Positions 11,605-24,300 of a DNA stretch of 64,000 nucleotides are shown here, in pieces; position 1 is the first letter of the stretch; the number at the start of each line of letters is the position of its first letter. A program made the position numbers and the translations under genes. The DNA lies in the NCBI GenBank assembly GCA_021292105.1, contig CM037870.1:31677905-31741904 (forward strand), written 5' to 3'. The DNA is from Anadara kagoshimensis. Lineage: Eukaryota; Mollusca; Bivalvia; Arcoida; Arcidae. The notes under the pieces were generated by a model. That model worked only from the letters and a program-made list of their open reading frames with translations, ran no database searches and was not told the origin of the DNA.

Positions 11605-12895
11605 AACCATGTGTTCCAACAGTAAAACAGTATATCACTACGATATTCTGATGATGTTGTATATATAACGCGCATGTGTTCCAAAAGTAGAACAGTATAT
11701 TACTACGATATTCTGGTGATGTTGTATAACGCGCATGTGTTCCAAAAGTAGAACAGTATATTACTACGAGATACTGGTGATGTCATAATGACGTGCATGT
11801 GTTCCGAAAGTAGAACAGTATATTACTACGATATTCTGATGTTGTCGTAATAACGCTCATGTGTTCCTTAAGTGGAACAGTATATGACTACGATATTCTG
11901 ATGTTGTCATAATAACACACATGTGTTCCAAAAGTTAAACCATATATATAAGAATGATATTCTGATGATCTTGTCATAATAACACGCATGTGTTCCAAAA
12001 GTAGAACAGTATATGACTACGATATTCTGATGTTGTTGTCATAATGACGTACATGTGTTCCAAAAGTAGGACAGTATATTCCTACGAGATACTGGTGATG
12101 TTGTAATAATGACGTGCATGTGTTCCAAAAGTAGAACAGTATATTACTACGATATTCTGGTGATGTTGTCATAATAACGCGCATGTGTTCCAAAAGTGTA
12201 ACAGTATCTTATTACGAGATTCTGATGATGATGTTGTTATAAAAACTTACATGTGTTCCAAAAGTAGAACAGTATATTATTACGATATTCTGATGTTGTT
12301 GTCATAATAACACGCATGTGTTCTAAAAGTAGAAAAGTATATTCCTACGAGATACTGGTGATGTTGTCATAATGACGTGCATGTGTTCCAAAAGTAGAAC
12401 AGTATATTCCTACGAGATACTGGTGATGTTGTCATAATGACGCGCATGTGTTCCGAAAGTAGAACAGTATATTACTACGATATTCTGATGTTGTCGTAAT
12501 AACGCTTATGTGTTCCTAAAGTAGAACAGTATATGACTACGATATTCTGATGTTGTCATAATAACACACATGTGTTCCAAAAGTTAAACCATTTATATAA
12601 GAACGATATTCTGATGATCTTGTCATAATAACACGCATATGTTCCAAAAGTAGAACGGTATATTACTACAATATTCTGATGGTGCCATAATAACAGCATA
12701 TGTTTCAAAAAGAAAAACAATATATTACTACTTTATTCTGATGATGTCACAATAACGCGCATGTGTTCCAAAAATAGAACAGTATATTACTACAATATTA
12801 TTACGCCGATATTCTGAGGATGTTATAATAACACGCATGTGTTCTAAAAATAGAACAGTATATTACGACGATATTCTGATAATGTGACATAATAA
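11605..12895 (+). repeat. ~60-65 bp satellite array, ~20 units with higher-order structure
   Basis: The unit contains GCATGTGTTCCAAAAGTAGA, ACAGTATATTACTACGATAT and TCTGATGATGTTGTCATAAT. About 20 units occur. A block of consecutive variant units at 11790-12000 (GTTCCGAAAG; GTTCCTTAAGT; AAGTTAAACCATATATA) recurs in the same order at 12438-12650, giving a higher-order period of about 648 bp. Both ends decay into diverged units. Confidence 0.9.
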
Positions 12896-12927
12896 CATAA
12901 AATATATCATTTCGTCAAAACATAATA

Positions 12928-14180
12928 AATTAGGCCAATGTCTATACATTGGTTATGAAGGTCGCGTGTCACCAACATTAATTATTTTAACAAGATGGAT
13001 AGTAATTACAGAAATCATTCATATTTTTTTATTTTATTCCTGTTCTCATTAATTTTCACGAAATAGAGTAGACAATGTCTAATTTTACACTAGATCATTC
13101 ATAGATTCATTCATGTTTTAGTCAATAAGGCGCTTTGGAAAGGACAAAAAATAGTTTTTCAAGTCACGAATTCTGTTTTGAAAGCAGGTACTACGAATAG
13201 TAATTTGTATATAGATTTGATTTTCTAATAAAGCAACGCATTAATTTTAAATTAATCATATACAAGTTATTGAAGGACAAACACCAAAGAGGCGATTTTC
13301 TGGTGATCTCTTAACTCCGATACCAAGCAGTGGTTTGGAGCATCACAAGTTGTTTTGGTATGGGTACGAGTTGACCTGGAAACGCGTTGTCTTTGGTACG
13401 AGTTGACATGGATCAGTGTTGTCTCAGGTACCAATTGTCTTGGTATGGATACTAGTTGACCTTGATACGCGTTGTCTATGGTACGATTTGTGTTGGTATG
13501 GGTACAAGTTGACCTGGATTCGCGTTGTCTTGGGTGGTATGGCTACGAGTTGACAACTCGTTTCAACTTTATCATATAGTAATGTACGTGTTAAGGCCTT
13601 AAGTTATGAAAGCTTTTGAGAATGGATAAGTGGTGGTAATAATGACAAAATGGTGTAATGATATAGAACAGAATTAATACAATCATCAAAATCTATGAAT
13701 TGTGCTGGGCGTCATCATTACGAATCCAGGCCTCGGTTGCACAAAGCTGAATTAAAGGTTAATCATTAATCATTGCATGATAAGAAAATAGGACCACTGG
13801 TTGTGAAAATCTTTTCTTTAGGCGAGCACCGAACATACTTCAAAAATGGTGTTCAGTTATCTATTCCATTACAAATGGACCTTGTGTATACGAAATAATG
13901 GTATTGCCACTATAGTATTCAGATGATGTTGTGAGATCTTTAATACTATATGAGTCTGTCACTTTAAAACCTAAATTAGACCAATAATTATACAATGGTA
14001 ATGAAGGCCGCGTGTCAACAGCACAATTAATTTTATTATGATTAATTATAACTAGAGAATCATTCATAATATTTTTCCTATATTAATTTTCACGAAATGA
14101 AATCAACAACGTCTCATTTCACACTTGCTCATTCAACATTCAAATGTCTTGAAGGCAAGAAGGCGCTTTTGAAAGCATGA
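12928..14180. repeat. Diverged direct duplication (~220 bp) around a minisatellite
   Basis: Segment 12928-13145 (AAGGTCGCGTGTCACC, ATTAATTTTCACGAAAT, AAGGCGCTTT) is echoed at 13976-14180 (AAGGCCGCGTGTCAAC, ATTAATTTTCACGAAAT, AAGGCGCTTT). Between them, 13340-13560 holds a short array of GGTATGGGTACGAGTTGACC with GCGTTGTC words. Confidence 0.6.
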
Positions 14181-14844
14181 CGTATATTTTACGTCAGGAA
14201 TAACGCCAATTCTGTTTTTTTCCCTTTTTTTTGTTTTTTTTTTTTTTTTTTTGTTTTTTTTGTTTAGTGTTTTTGCTTAAGAGCTACATATGCCATGTAT
14301 TGACTTTTGAATTACTATTTTCAGTTTTCATTCGTTGATTTTTCTTAAAAAGTAATTCGTAATTGGTAAAAGTAATTATACACAGAAAGTGCCGCAGAAT
14401 AGCTTGCATTTGTCAATAGCCTAAAAATGCTAGAGAATGGCTGCTAGAATATTTGTCATTAAATAGCTTAGGAAAGCAAGACAATATCCTATTACATGTA
14501 TAATTGTTTGAATTTTCTGAATCAAATATGATAAAATTATAAACTTTTTTTTTAGAATACTTCATTCAAAAAATTAAAAATGTATAATATGACAAAAACA
14601 TGCATTTGTCAATGACATAGGGAAACAAGAGAACGGTTCCTAAAACAATCGATATTAAAACAAGGAATAATCCAAAGCAAGGGGCAATACATGATAGACA
14701 TAATAGAGATTGCAGCTTTAAATGGTTAGACATCTGACAAAATGACACAATAATGTCCCAAATACTAGTAGTGACATAGTCAGCAGAGCAATTAAAAACG
14801 TGGCTTAGCAACAGCAACGTTAAAACTATAGAGAACATTTTGCA
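14181..14844. other. T-rich tract and AT-rich DNA; doubtful 90-codon minus-strand frame
   Basis: A run of nearly pure T lies at 14220-14265. On the minus strand 14566-14838 is open for 90 codons, starting MFSIVLTLLLLSHVFNC, which looks like a signal peptide, followed by a second hydrophobic stretch. Hydrophobic frames arise easily in AT-rich DNA, and there is no homology or splice support. Confidence 0.3.
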
Positions 14845-15142
14845 ATGAGATACATTTGGTGGAAAACAGTATCAGGACCGCATCTTGTGTGCAGGACAGT
14901 GAATTACCACACACTGTTCACATTTCTATGTTGATTACGTCACTGATAACACCATTTACGTCACAATGTCTTCGGTTTTTCGGGAAGCATATTTCTTAAA
15001 AATTCATGCGTAAACAGTAAAAATTTATTTAGATCTTATAATTGGTGTTATCAACAATGAAATGTGAACAGTCTGTGGCAATTCGCTGCCCCGCAGACGC
15101 GAAGCGGTCCTGATACTGTTTCCCGCCATATGTATCTCATTA
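14845..15142. repeat. Long imperfect inverted repeat (~105-110 bp arms)
   Basis: Left arm 14845-14957 reads AATGAGATACAT..GG.GG, ACAGTATCAGGACCGC, CTGTTCACATTTC and GATAACACCA. The right arm, about 15037-15142, is its complement with scattered changes. The spacer is about 80 bp. It could be a foldback element or an inverted duplication; no clear target duplication was seen. Confidence 0.75.
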
Positions 15143-15233
15143 GCGAAGTCGATTACAAACGAAAATTTTAAATGAATATATTTTTTCAATATATTGAGAA
15201 CGTAATATATGTATTGTCGCCAAATCATTCAAC

Positions 15234-15783
15234 TCCACATGCAGATATCTAGATGACGTTCCGTTCTATATCTTAATAATCCTAAGTTTCGATATTTTGT
15301 GAATGCCGTATATCCTAGTGAGCTTGAAATAAAAGACATGACTGATTATGCTGAAGTTCTGCTTTATATTTAGACTAGCATCCTCAAATTCAACGTCCAT
15401 GGAAGTCTACATTTAAAAAAATATGGCAAACGTGATGGCCTCAATTTTTCTATTGTCAGCTTTCCTTTTCAGTGCAACAATATGCCTGCTTCTCCTGCTT
15501 ATAGTGTATTTGTTTCCACATGCAGATGTCTAGATGCCGTTCTATATCTTAATGATCCTAAATATGAATATTTTGTGAATGCTGTCTATCCTAGTTTGCT
15601 CGAAATAAAAGACACGACTGATTCTTCTGAAGTCCTGCTTTATATTTAATCTTGTACTCTAGTTATAACGTCAACGCAAGGCTACGTCTGAAGCTATATA
15701 GCAAACGTGAAGGCCTCAATTTTTCTATTTTTTCTGTGCAACAATAATATATCTGCTTCTCCTACTTATAGTGTATTTGTTTC
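15234..15783 (+). repeat. 281-bp tandem duplication
   Basis: Two adjacent copies (15234-15514 and 15515-15783) share TCCACATGCAGAT.TCTAGATG, GACTGATT.T.CTGAAGT, CAAACGTGA.GGCCTCAATT and the closing CTTATAGTGTATTTGTTTC. They are diverged by many substitutions, so the duplication is old. Confidence 0.8.
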
Positions 15784-16019
15784 ACAATTAATACGCTCGC
15801 TCCTACTACAGGAACTTTATACAACAAAACAAGTTTCTTATAATTAAAATTGCTGACGCAGAGATATTGCAAACCTAAGCATTTCAAGCCCTCAAAAAAG
15901 TTTTATGGTCGTCATCACAATGATGTTAGTAAAAATGATGTATCTGTGTCCAAAATTACCCTAGATATATTTGACGTCATAATTCCATGTTCCCATCATT
16001 CTCAATTTTAATTTCACAA

Positions 16020-16256
16020 GTGGCGGGTGTAGCTAGCTAAACAGGAGGCGCTTACCATCCCAAAGCATCCAGTTTCACTTTCCTGGTGTTCCATTAAATT
16101 TGCCAGTTTCAAAGTTTTTACTTTGCTTAAGGATTGTGATTGCGATTTGGATATTGATTGGTATGTTTGTTTTTGATTTCAAAGTTGTTGTTTCCCCTTT
16201 GCTTTGGCATTGTGATTTGGGCATGGACTGGTATGTTTGTTTTTGATAAAAACAAT
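16020..16256 (-). repeat. Dispersed repeat, family R (reverse copy, with an internal duplication)
   Basis: Reverse of the family at 7490. The TTGGTATGTTTGTTTTTGAT end occurs twice (about 16158-16178 and 16228-16248), so part of the element is tandemly duplicated. Confidence 0.65.
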
Positions 16257-18615
16257 GCATTCATATACCCTTATTGTGAAAAAAAAACTTTTATGTGAAT
16301 GGTCATCAGTGTTTGGTCATAATAAACATGTATGTTTTCCATGTACTTAAGCGTATGCTTGTCATATGGTGGTGTATTTTTCCTGCCTGGACTCGGAAAG
16401 TAGATCCCGTTGGAAGAAAAAGAATAAAAGATTATCCTTTATTTCCGTAAAGGCAATAGATATTTAATACATTGATGATCTCTTTCGCTTACTCTGATAA
16501 CTTTGACAATATTGCCAATATTGGATTACCGGTATGGTGGAAACAGACAAAAATCAAAGATCGGTGGCACCGAGTAACAGCGCGGACGTGAGCGAAGACA
16601 TCAGGAATTAAAAATAATACAAATCAAATAATAATGATTCTATTTTATACCGCAGTGTACTGAAAATAATCAGTCTAAAACTATAATGTATTTACAGATA
16701 ACGATTCAGGTGTTAAAGGGGTTGTGAATATATTACTTTTATAAACGGTGTGTAATCTCAAAAAAGTTGTTATTGTAGGGGTTGTCTTATATACTCCCGC
16801 AAAAACATTAACCTTAACACACCCCCACACCTGCTTATTACATTTATCTTTTAACTTATTTCCAATAAAATTTGCGTATCTTAAACTTATTTATCAAATT
16901 GATAAACCTATTTTCAAATTTAACATAAATATTTCCCCCATTACATATTAAAGTAAAAATCTTGATCGCCTTAGGGGAAGTCATAGTCGTAAATTTGACT
17001 TAGTTTACAATATATAGCTTCATTTCTTGTTTAACAATGACAGAGCAGGTTGAATTTTCTCTTATCCGCTGAGTTTATATACGAAATTAATGGAATTTGA
17101 ACCAAGTTTCCCGGCTGTCAATATGTTTAAATTATCATCCGTGAAAACCTATAGGCCGACGACGTCGTGAATGTTCCTCAAATATTTAAAAAAAAAGCTT
17201 TCTCTGATGTTAAATAGTGTATATATAGCCGGCACGTGGTACTATAAATAAAACAAGCCCGTAATCTGTAAGTAAATATAGTTTGACTGGAGTATTTATG
17301 CGTGTGCACAGGTTTTAAGAGAGAAGTCACTAAACTGGGTCCCTCCCAGATTCTACTTCTCGTCCAATACTAATTGCACTGACATATTCGGGACGGGTTT
17401 ACTTCACTGTCCATAACGAACTAAAAGACGGATCGTGTGGCGAAACGAAAGTTGATTGGTCATAATTGACATCTAAGTGGGGCGGAAAGACAAGTAGTAG
17501 GAGAATACGGCAGCGAAATGGACATTTTTTCTTTCTATTATTCATGACCGTGAATAGAATTTACGTTTATCAGTCTTTATACAGGATCATCAATGGAGTT
17601 TTAAAGAAAAATCGAAAAACGAAACAACATTGCTCAAGGGTGAAGGAAAAAGATCAACATTAAGGTTTTAAAGAATGTTAGTGCGACACGCGCCGTTATA
17701 TCGTAAAATATTTAACATGGATTAATCTTTGTGGATTAACGGGCTTTCTTTTTTGATTAAGCTGGAAACGATATAGGTTATAAAAACACTCATTCATCTA
17801 CTATGTGCTACCACCTTGTGTGATATCCCCAAAACTTTAAATTGTTAAAAAGGAATTTTGACTATTTAAGAAGAACAAGGACTAAAATATAATTACTTGT
17901 AATGATTAAAGACGAAGGGTTCTGTCACATCTATGTATAAGACTAATCCGTTGCCTATATGTCTGAGGTCGGATTGTAAAACCAGCGAGACTCGGCTCCA
18001 AGTTACTAATAGCTGCAGTCGAGATTAAGGGATAAAGTTCCTATGACATAGTTTTTTATATTTTAAATATATAGTGTTATATTTTCCCCAGGATATCTAT
18101 ATACTCACTACAAAGTAATATTGAATTTTTATCGAATCAAACAGTTTTAATATTATGACATGAAAATATACGAAAGTTTTTACGATAACTATCGTCGTAT
18201 ATAGAGAGAGATCTGCTAATGTCGTACCGCGAAACATTGATCTGGGAGACGTTTTTATATATATTTTTTATTGCTCTATGATCCCAGACTAGATTACACA
18301 CTACAGGCCTGTAAGCATTATTGTTATGCCTCTCTGCAACAGGAGTACCCTAAAATCAGAAATTATGACGAGAGGACGGATTTTTAGAATTTTATTTTCA
18401 GAGACCAGGGAGTTTGACTTTGTTCATAATAAGATAGCCCAGACAAGCCAAGTGAAATCTAAATATAATGAATAGGAACAGCTGAGAAGTTAACAACAAC
18501 ACGAAAAATTACTGGGTCGACACAACAGTGATAATTTATGGAACTAGTAATTGTTGATAGTTAGTCAAAACACCTGGATACAGTACTTTCAGATGGATAA
18601 TTAGTGGTCATTACT
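16257..18615. other. Region upstream of the BMPER-like start; promoter and 5' UTR not resolved
   Basis: No repeat family or long frame was found. The interval should contain the promoter and 5' UTR of the gene unless there are non-coding exons farther away. The region 17340-17520 is less AT-rich than its surroundings. Confidence 0.4.
17440..17490 (+). promoter_or_regulatory. Weak candidate proximal promoter boxes
   Basis: GTTGATTGGTCAT (an inverted CCAAT core) at about 17451-17463 and GGGGCGGAAAG (GC-box-like) at about 17478-17488 lie 1.1 kb before the start codon. Such short motifs occur often by chance. No TATA box is placed at a convincing distance. Confidence 0.15.
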
Positions 18616-18724
18616 ATGTGTCTATTCCGACTGATAAATGGACTACAGCGACCGTTCATCTACCGTTTTTTATTTGGACTTTATTTTATAACTATTATTC
18701 CAATGGTTTTGTCACAACTTACAG
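18616..18724 (+). CDS. BMPER: BMPER/crossveinless-2-like gene, exon 1 (signal peptide)
   Basis: This is the first coding exon of a secreted BMP-binding protein. The ATG at 18616 is the first methionine after an in-frame TAA at 18598-18600. A GTG 12 bases earlier is in frame, but ATG is the sensible eukaryotic start. The 36 complete codons give a basic N-terminus and a hydrophobic core (about residues 18-32, containing FLFGLYFITIIPMVLS), which is a typical signal peptide with likely cleavage near Ser33/Gln34. The exon ends CAG followed by GTAAGT at 18725, a strong donor, leaving one base (phase 1). That base joins in frame to exon 2, restoring a Gly codon. Intron 1 is about 13.2 kb. Any 5' UTR exon is unidentified. 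The exon alone is not diagnostic; its assignment rests on the matching phase and on a signal peptide being expected here. Confidence 0.75.
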
Positions 18725-20908
18725 GTAAGTTATGCACGGACATACACACGCACGCATACATATTCATATTTCCCATAAAACTTTAATCTTTAAATCCCCG
18801 GGACATCATGTGAAAATTAAAAAAAATCTATATGATACATATTCAACACCTATTAATTGAACATAGTAAGCAAATATATCCTCGAAATTCTTAAAAACGT
18901 GAAAAACATGTAAATTTTAGAATTTTTAGAACCGACTATTTTATTTTTACAAAGTCAACAAGTGGAATTAAAACTGTTTTATGAGATATGTGCATGCATA
19001 CATGATGCATGTATACCCAACTTTTCTTTCTTTAAAATACCATTCATTTAATAAGACAAATTTTACTGAAAAATTAAAGTTTTCATATCTCAGCAAATTT
19101 ATATATAAACTTTAATTTGTAGATTTAATGCGTTCAGTTTTCTTCCTTATTGGTCTATGCCATTGACATTTTGATTGTCAACAGTGCTTCTTTATCGCTG
19201 GTAAACATTTTTAATTGACGTCTTTAATTGGATAATTAAATTATGCTTTATCTAATAACCATGGCGAGAAAACTTTGAAAGCACAACAGGTGTCAATTAG
19301 ATATAAGTGAAAATGATATAAATAATTTATAGCATCACACGTGAGTTGATAAACATAACTTGTTTTGTCGTCTTAGTTAAGGTTTGACTAATTTCATTTT
19401 TATTCAAGCACGTATATTTTTAAATAAAAAAGAAAAATAGAAAGAAGAATGAAAATTAAAAGAGAACGAATGAATGTAAAACCTTGCTTTTTAAACATAC
19501 CTATTATAGGGATTTAGTCTTTTTAAACGCCTTCCCTTAATAAAAATAAAGGAACAAAAATTAAAACGAACATATGATTTTTTTAACAGACCATATTGTA
19601 CTTATTTTCTTCTGATAAATGTGCATTTTAAGATTATTTTCCTTAAAACACAGAAAGAGAGAAAAATAAATAATAAGATATAGTTTTTAAACAACCTTAT
19701 TATGGTTTTTATCACCATCAATGTCGCACTGTTACCTCGACCGCATTTATAATCTTGTGAAATTTTTCATTTCAAGCTGGCTCATTTTACTTGCAAATAA
19801 GGCTTTTTTACTGTAAATACTAGCACAAGTCGTATTTTAATTATGAAGGGAGAATTTGTACCGCCAGCGAAAATGACAAACTCTTAAACAATGTTTAAAT
19901 ATAGACGATGGAATTCAGTTTAACTTGCAGAAGAAACAAAAGATGCCCTAATCGTTTTTGGGTTGTGAAAAATTTGCATGTCCTTCGGAATTTGTAAAAA
20001 TCAGAATTGCAAAATAGATCTTGACCTTTTCTGTCGCTCTTGCATTTTTTTGTAAGGCGTGATTAATTGTTCAATTAGTTTTTATAATCTGAATGTGGTT
20101 AGAATTCATACCATCACAACTATAGGGAAGTATGTATAAAGGCGAACATTATATTTCAATTAATTTTAATGTTCTAATTTTTATATTTCTTAAAGTGTAT
20201 AATGATTTAAAGGTAAAATAAAATAATGAAATAAAATTTAAAAAATAAAAATTTTATACTAAAATTAGAAATGTTTACATTCACAAAATTTGACGTTAAT
20301 AGGAGAATAAGATTTAACGCCGAGTGTCATATTTAAACTTTACGAACATTATGATTCATATCTCCAAATCTGTGTCCTTTGTGGTAGATATATCAAGATA
20401 TTTTTGATATCCTTTATAAAAACATTGACACCCCCGCAGACCCTTTCACTCTTTTAAATATCTTATTTTCAAAATTTCTGTGGTGATATCACATTACTTT
20501 TGTTTTCACTTGAACTTGGTATATAGACTAGAGTTTTTATTTCCCCAGGTTGTTGAAAAAGAGTCTTACGTCAAAAAATAAACATTCAGATACATACATA
20601 CCATGAAAATATTTCTCTCTAATTTTCAAATAACTTTAAAATCTTAAACGATCATAAAATAATAATTATAGCTCATTAAAATGTCACACAGAATAAACCA
20701 CATATATTTACATTAGGAATTGACATTTTTCATAGCCATACAACCGATAGGCTAGCTAGGGTTGATCCCCAAAATAGTTTTGTAATACAACTAAAACGAC
20801 CCACGGGACACAAATAAGACTCATTGACTACGTTCTTTATATCATTTAGATCAAATTATTCAAGAGATAACAAAAATCGGTATAATAATAAAAACAAACA
20901 GGTAAACG

Positions 20909-20910
<2 letters not shown>
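18725..20910. other. Intron 1, AT-rich, nothing recognised
   Basis: Starts at the exon 1 donor. No repeat family, RNA gene or open frame that I can support. Confidence 0.5.
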
Positions 20911-20970
<60 letters not shown>

Positions 20971-21650
20971 ATTTAAAAAGGAAAAACTTTACAAACAAGT
21001 AGAGGAAAAATCAACATCTAGAAAATTGTTGCGTTTTCGGTATGGATTAAGACCTGAAATTCATGGCTCCAAACTGCTTTTTTTATAATATTGATGTTGT
21101 CGTTCGTTTTCGGCAACATCAATATCATAAAAAAGCTGTTCGGAGCCATGAATTTCAGGTCTAGGTATGGATTTAAAAAAATTGTATATTAACATATTTG
21201 TGTATATAAAAAAACTATTAAAATTGATTAAAATGATGAATGTGTGTAAAAGTTATCACCTTTTGATTATGAATTACTAATACAGTTGTTTTTTTATTAC
21301 ACGACACATGAATTTGTTAACAATAATTTATGTATCAGTCACACATAGCATTTCTTCATTAACTTTTATTGCATATTAAAGGAATGTTACTGTTTAAATT
21401 ATTTTCCTTGTAATTTAAGTTTTGCAACGCGATATTACATGCCACGCACGTGTGAAAATGTGTTCTAATTGGTCATTGTTAATAAATCAATTTTTGTGTA
21501 TCGGTTTCGTGCAAGTGCGCGAGAGAGAGATTAGACATTGGCCATACTGAATGTACGTGCGAAATATTATTTTTTGCTATCTATAACTTATGTATGTAAT
21601 TAAAATATCGTGTAGGCATATTAGTAGTTAGTAAAAACATCCACACCCAC

Positions 21651-21729
<79 letters not shown>

Positions 21730-21761
21730 ATTAGCATTTTTGATTTCATATATTAGTCAGA

Positions 21762-21835
<74 letters not shown>

Positions 21836-22342
21836 TAGTAATCATTTTTAAATTTTAACACAGTTCACACGGAACTTAAACAGTAACATTTATCTCTCTC
21901 TATCTCACATATCAAATGTTACACAGTGACCTATATCTAATGTTTGTAAACAAAAAAGTTGAAGAGTTACGTAAAATAAGATGGCAGTACTTATTGATAA
22001 ATACAGATAAACCCCACTCATTTCATCAAAGCCTGTCTTGTTCTTTTGTATAATGACATGTTAGACTGATAAAATTATTGATAAACATTAGTATCCTTGT
22101 TGTATAGGTACTTGATTATTGCGTCATTTCGGCCCTACTTACTCTTGCACAATCTATGAAGTGCAAACCTTTGCAGGAAAAAAATCATGAAACATACTTG
22201 TAAGTGGAAAATTTGTTGATATTATTTGTCAACCGGTCCCGCGAAGACACTTTTCTTATAATCATCTTTGGTTTGATTGGAGATGTTCATTGCTCTCTCT
22301 CTCTCTCTCTCTGTAAAGAAGGAAAGAACAGCTATACGTGTG

Positions 22343-22397
<55 letters not shown>
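20911..22397. repeat. Cluster of long (GA)n microsatellites in intron 1
   Basis: Near-perfect GA tracts lie at about 20911-20967, 21654-21728, 21776-21832 (preceded by (AC)n) and 22344-22396, with a short (CT)n at 22291-22312. The purine strand is the sense strand throughout except for the short CT run. The open frame ending in repeated Arg-Glu at 22204-22464 comes from the last tract. Confidence 0.95.
21049..21163. mobile_element. 115-bp palindromic MITE with 10-bp target duplication
   Basis: Arms read GACCTGAAATTCATGGCTCC...CTG.TTTTTTTATAATATTGATGTTG and their complement, with a loop of about 14 bases (TCGTTCGTTTTCGG). The direct repeat GGTATGGATT flanks it at 21039-21048 and 21164-21173. 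A 9-11 bp duplication is typical of Mutator-like elements, so this may be a MULE-derived MITE; no coding sequence. Confidence 0.85.
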
Positions 22398-22398
<1 letters not shown>

Positions 22399-22857
22399 AT
22401 CTATAACACCACCGTTACATTTTTATTTCATAACTTTAATCGATATTTCAACACAAGACTCTAGAACTGATTGATTTTTATCTAAGCATGTAACATCGTA
22501 CTTTATTGACAATGTAAACATGCAGATAATCAACTGTTCAAATCTTTAGTAACGATTTTAATCATGGTGAATTTCCTTTCATTGTAATGGGAGTTTTTAG
22601 ATATTTGATTGTCCAAACTCTTCTTTCCAGATTGCTACTTTAACGCCGTTTTGATTTACATAGCTTGTATCGATTTCTGATCAGAAGGACTGTTGTTGTT
22701 ATGCTACGGCCCTAAAAGTTTGAACTTATCCTAAATTTCATCTTTATCTCATATTAGCTTACAATTAACTAACAGTAAAGGCCACTCAAGGGATCCAGTA
22801 AAAGTGGCCTTTATGGACAGGTGACCCTTATATAGAAGTAAAAGTTACAGTCAAACC

Positions 22858-23020
22858 TTTCATAAAGGCCGTCCACAGAAACCAGTAAAAGTGACCTTTA
22901 TAATTATGGACAGGTGACCTTTATATACAGGTTCAAATAACATGAATAAAGAGGAATTGGGATAAAATTTAAAAGCAGCTGGCCCTTATATAGAGGTGAC
23001 CATTAATACGGGTTCGACTG
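22858..23020 (+). mobile_element. Tigger/pogo-like MITE (CAGTCAAACCT ends, TA flanks)
   Basis: Ends are CAGTCAAACCTTTCATAAAG and the inverted GGTTCGACTG, flanked by TA. The interior has repeated GGCC(T)TTTATA words with ACAGGT. A truncated copy of the same sequence lies directly before it (about 22771-22853). Related copies are at 32017-32195, 53169-53345 and 59915-60088. Confidence 0.75.
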
Positions 23021-24097
23021 TATAATGAAATCAATTCAAAAACTAAATAAATATATATAACACAAACTGATAATAAAAAAAAGACAAAGAAAAGAGGACT
23101 AGGAACGTGTGACACTATTCGACCTAACACAGCAAGTGTTTTAAGATCTTTGTATCTTTTATATGGACCAAGTTACCATTTACAAGGATATTAATCCAAA
23201 CATTTTTTTTTTAAATTTCTAAATTAAAATCTGTTTAATGGGGAAATAATGAAACGCAACGGCGCTACTAACGAAGCGTTGTTGAAGCGATGCGCAAACA
23301 GACACAATTTTAGTTTAAACAATATTTTATTCACAAAAAGCAATACAATTGTACAATAACATACATATACATGAAGAGAAGGATTCGAGAACAAGACACA
23401 ATTTTGACACCACCATGCATGTTTCTTTGCTTTTGTGCAGCATTAGAAATACCTGCATTGCAAACCTATATCTTTTGAAAATGAATTCCAGTTTTCAGAC
23501 AATCAATTGTCTTGGTCAAAATCTTCGCTTTAGCCTAGTTGGCCGATGCAGCAATTTTCAGCTTTCGCAACGAGGCTTGAAAGTTTAAATACAGAAGGCC
23601 AACTTGAATGTTGCTTTTTGATACCACAAACCAATCAGTCCATTATACTTTCAGGGAGTAAAAACATTATCAATATTGCTATCCGCCACAACATGAAGTT
23701 GTATACTAAAGTTTAAGAAACAGTAACATACCTGAAATGAAAGAAAATATTCTTACCAGATATCATAATTTGAATTTCGCTCAAATGGGTAAAAATTCTG
23801 TCGCTCAAATGTCCATTACTTCGTCGTATCGGTTAAACGTCCGTTTTTTTCTCACTCTTTTGTCCTATGATTTCGCTCAAATGTCCAACGCCGAGTATGA
23901 CTTAGAAAAAAAACTGCAGTATAGTATTAACATTAATCTCTACGTGAATAATTAAATGACTCGTTAAAAATCGAAATCATTTAGAAGTGCACCATTTACA
24001 AAAACCGTTACGATGGTAACTAAATTAAATACAAACATTTAAAAAATGCATACACCAGTTTCACATACAATGTATAAAAAAGAAGAAAGGAAACAAA
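23021..24097. other. Intron 1 DNA, no feature recognised
   Basis: AT-rich. The word TTTCGCTCAAATG recurs three times at 23777-23890, without a clear unit. Short open frames (72-79 codons) have no recognisable domain. Confidence 0.4.
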
Positions 24098-24300
24098 CAA
24101 AAACAAACATACCGATCCATGGTCAAATCACAATGCAAAAAGCAAAGTCGAATTTGCGGAAACTAGTAACTAGTAAATTTAGTTTAACACGGACAGGAAA
24201 GTGAGGACAGGTGCTTCGGAAAAGGTAAGCACTCCCTGTCTAGCCAGCAACAACCCACCACCTGTAAAATTAAAATTGAAAAGAAAAGGAACATGCAACT
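24098..24300 (+). repeat. Dispersed repeat, family R
   Basis: Contains AAACAAACATACCGATCCATG, CAAATCACAATGC, AGGAAAGTGAGGACAGGTGC, GGTAAGCAC and GAAAAGGAACATG, giving the most complete left end of the family. Confidence 0.65.

Noticed and set aside
11605..12895. CRISPR-like regular repeats
   Set aside because: The units are contiguous tandem monomers without unique spacers, in clearly eukaryotic DNA.
18604..18615. GTG start four codons before the ATG of exon 1
   Set aside because: Non-AUG initiation is not expected here and the ATG at 18616 gives a normal signal peptide.
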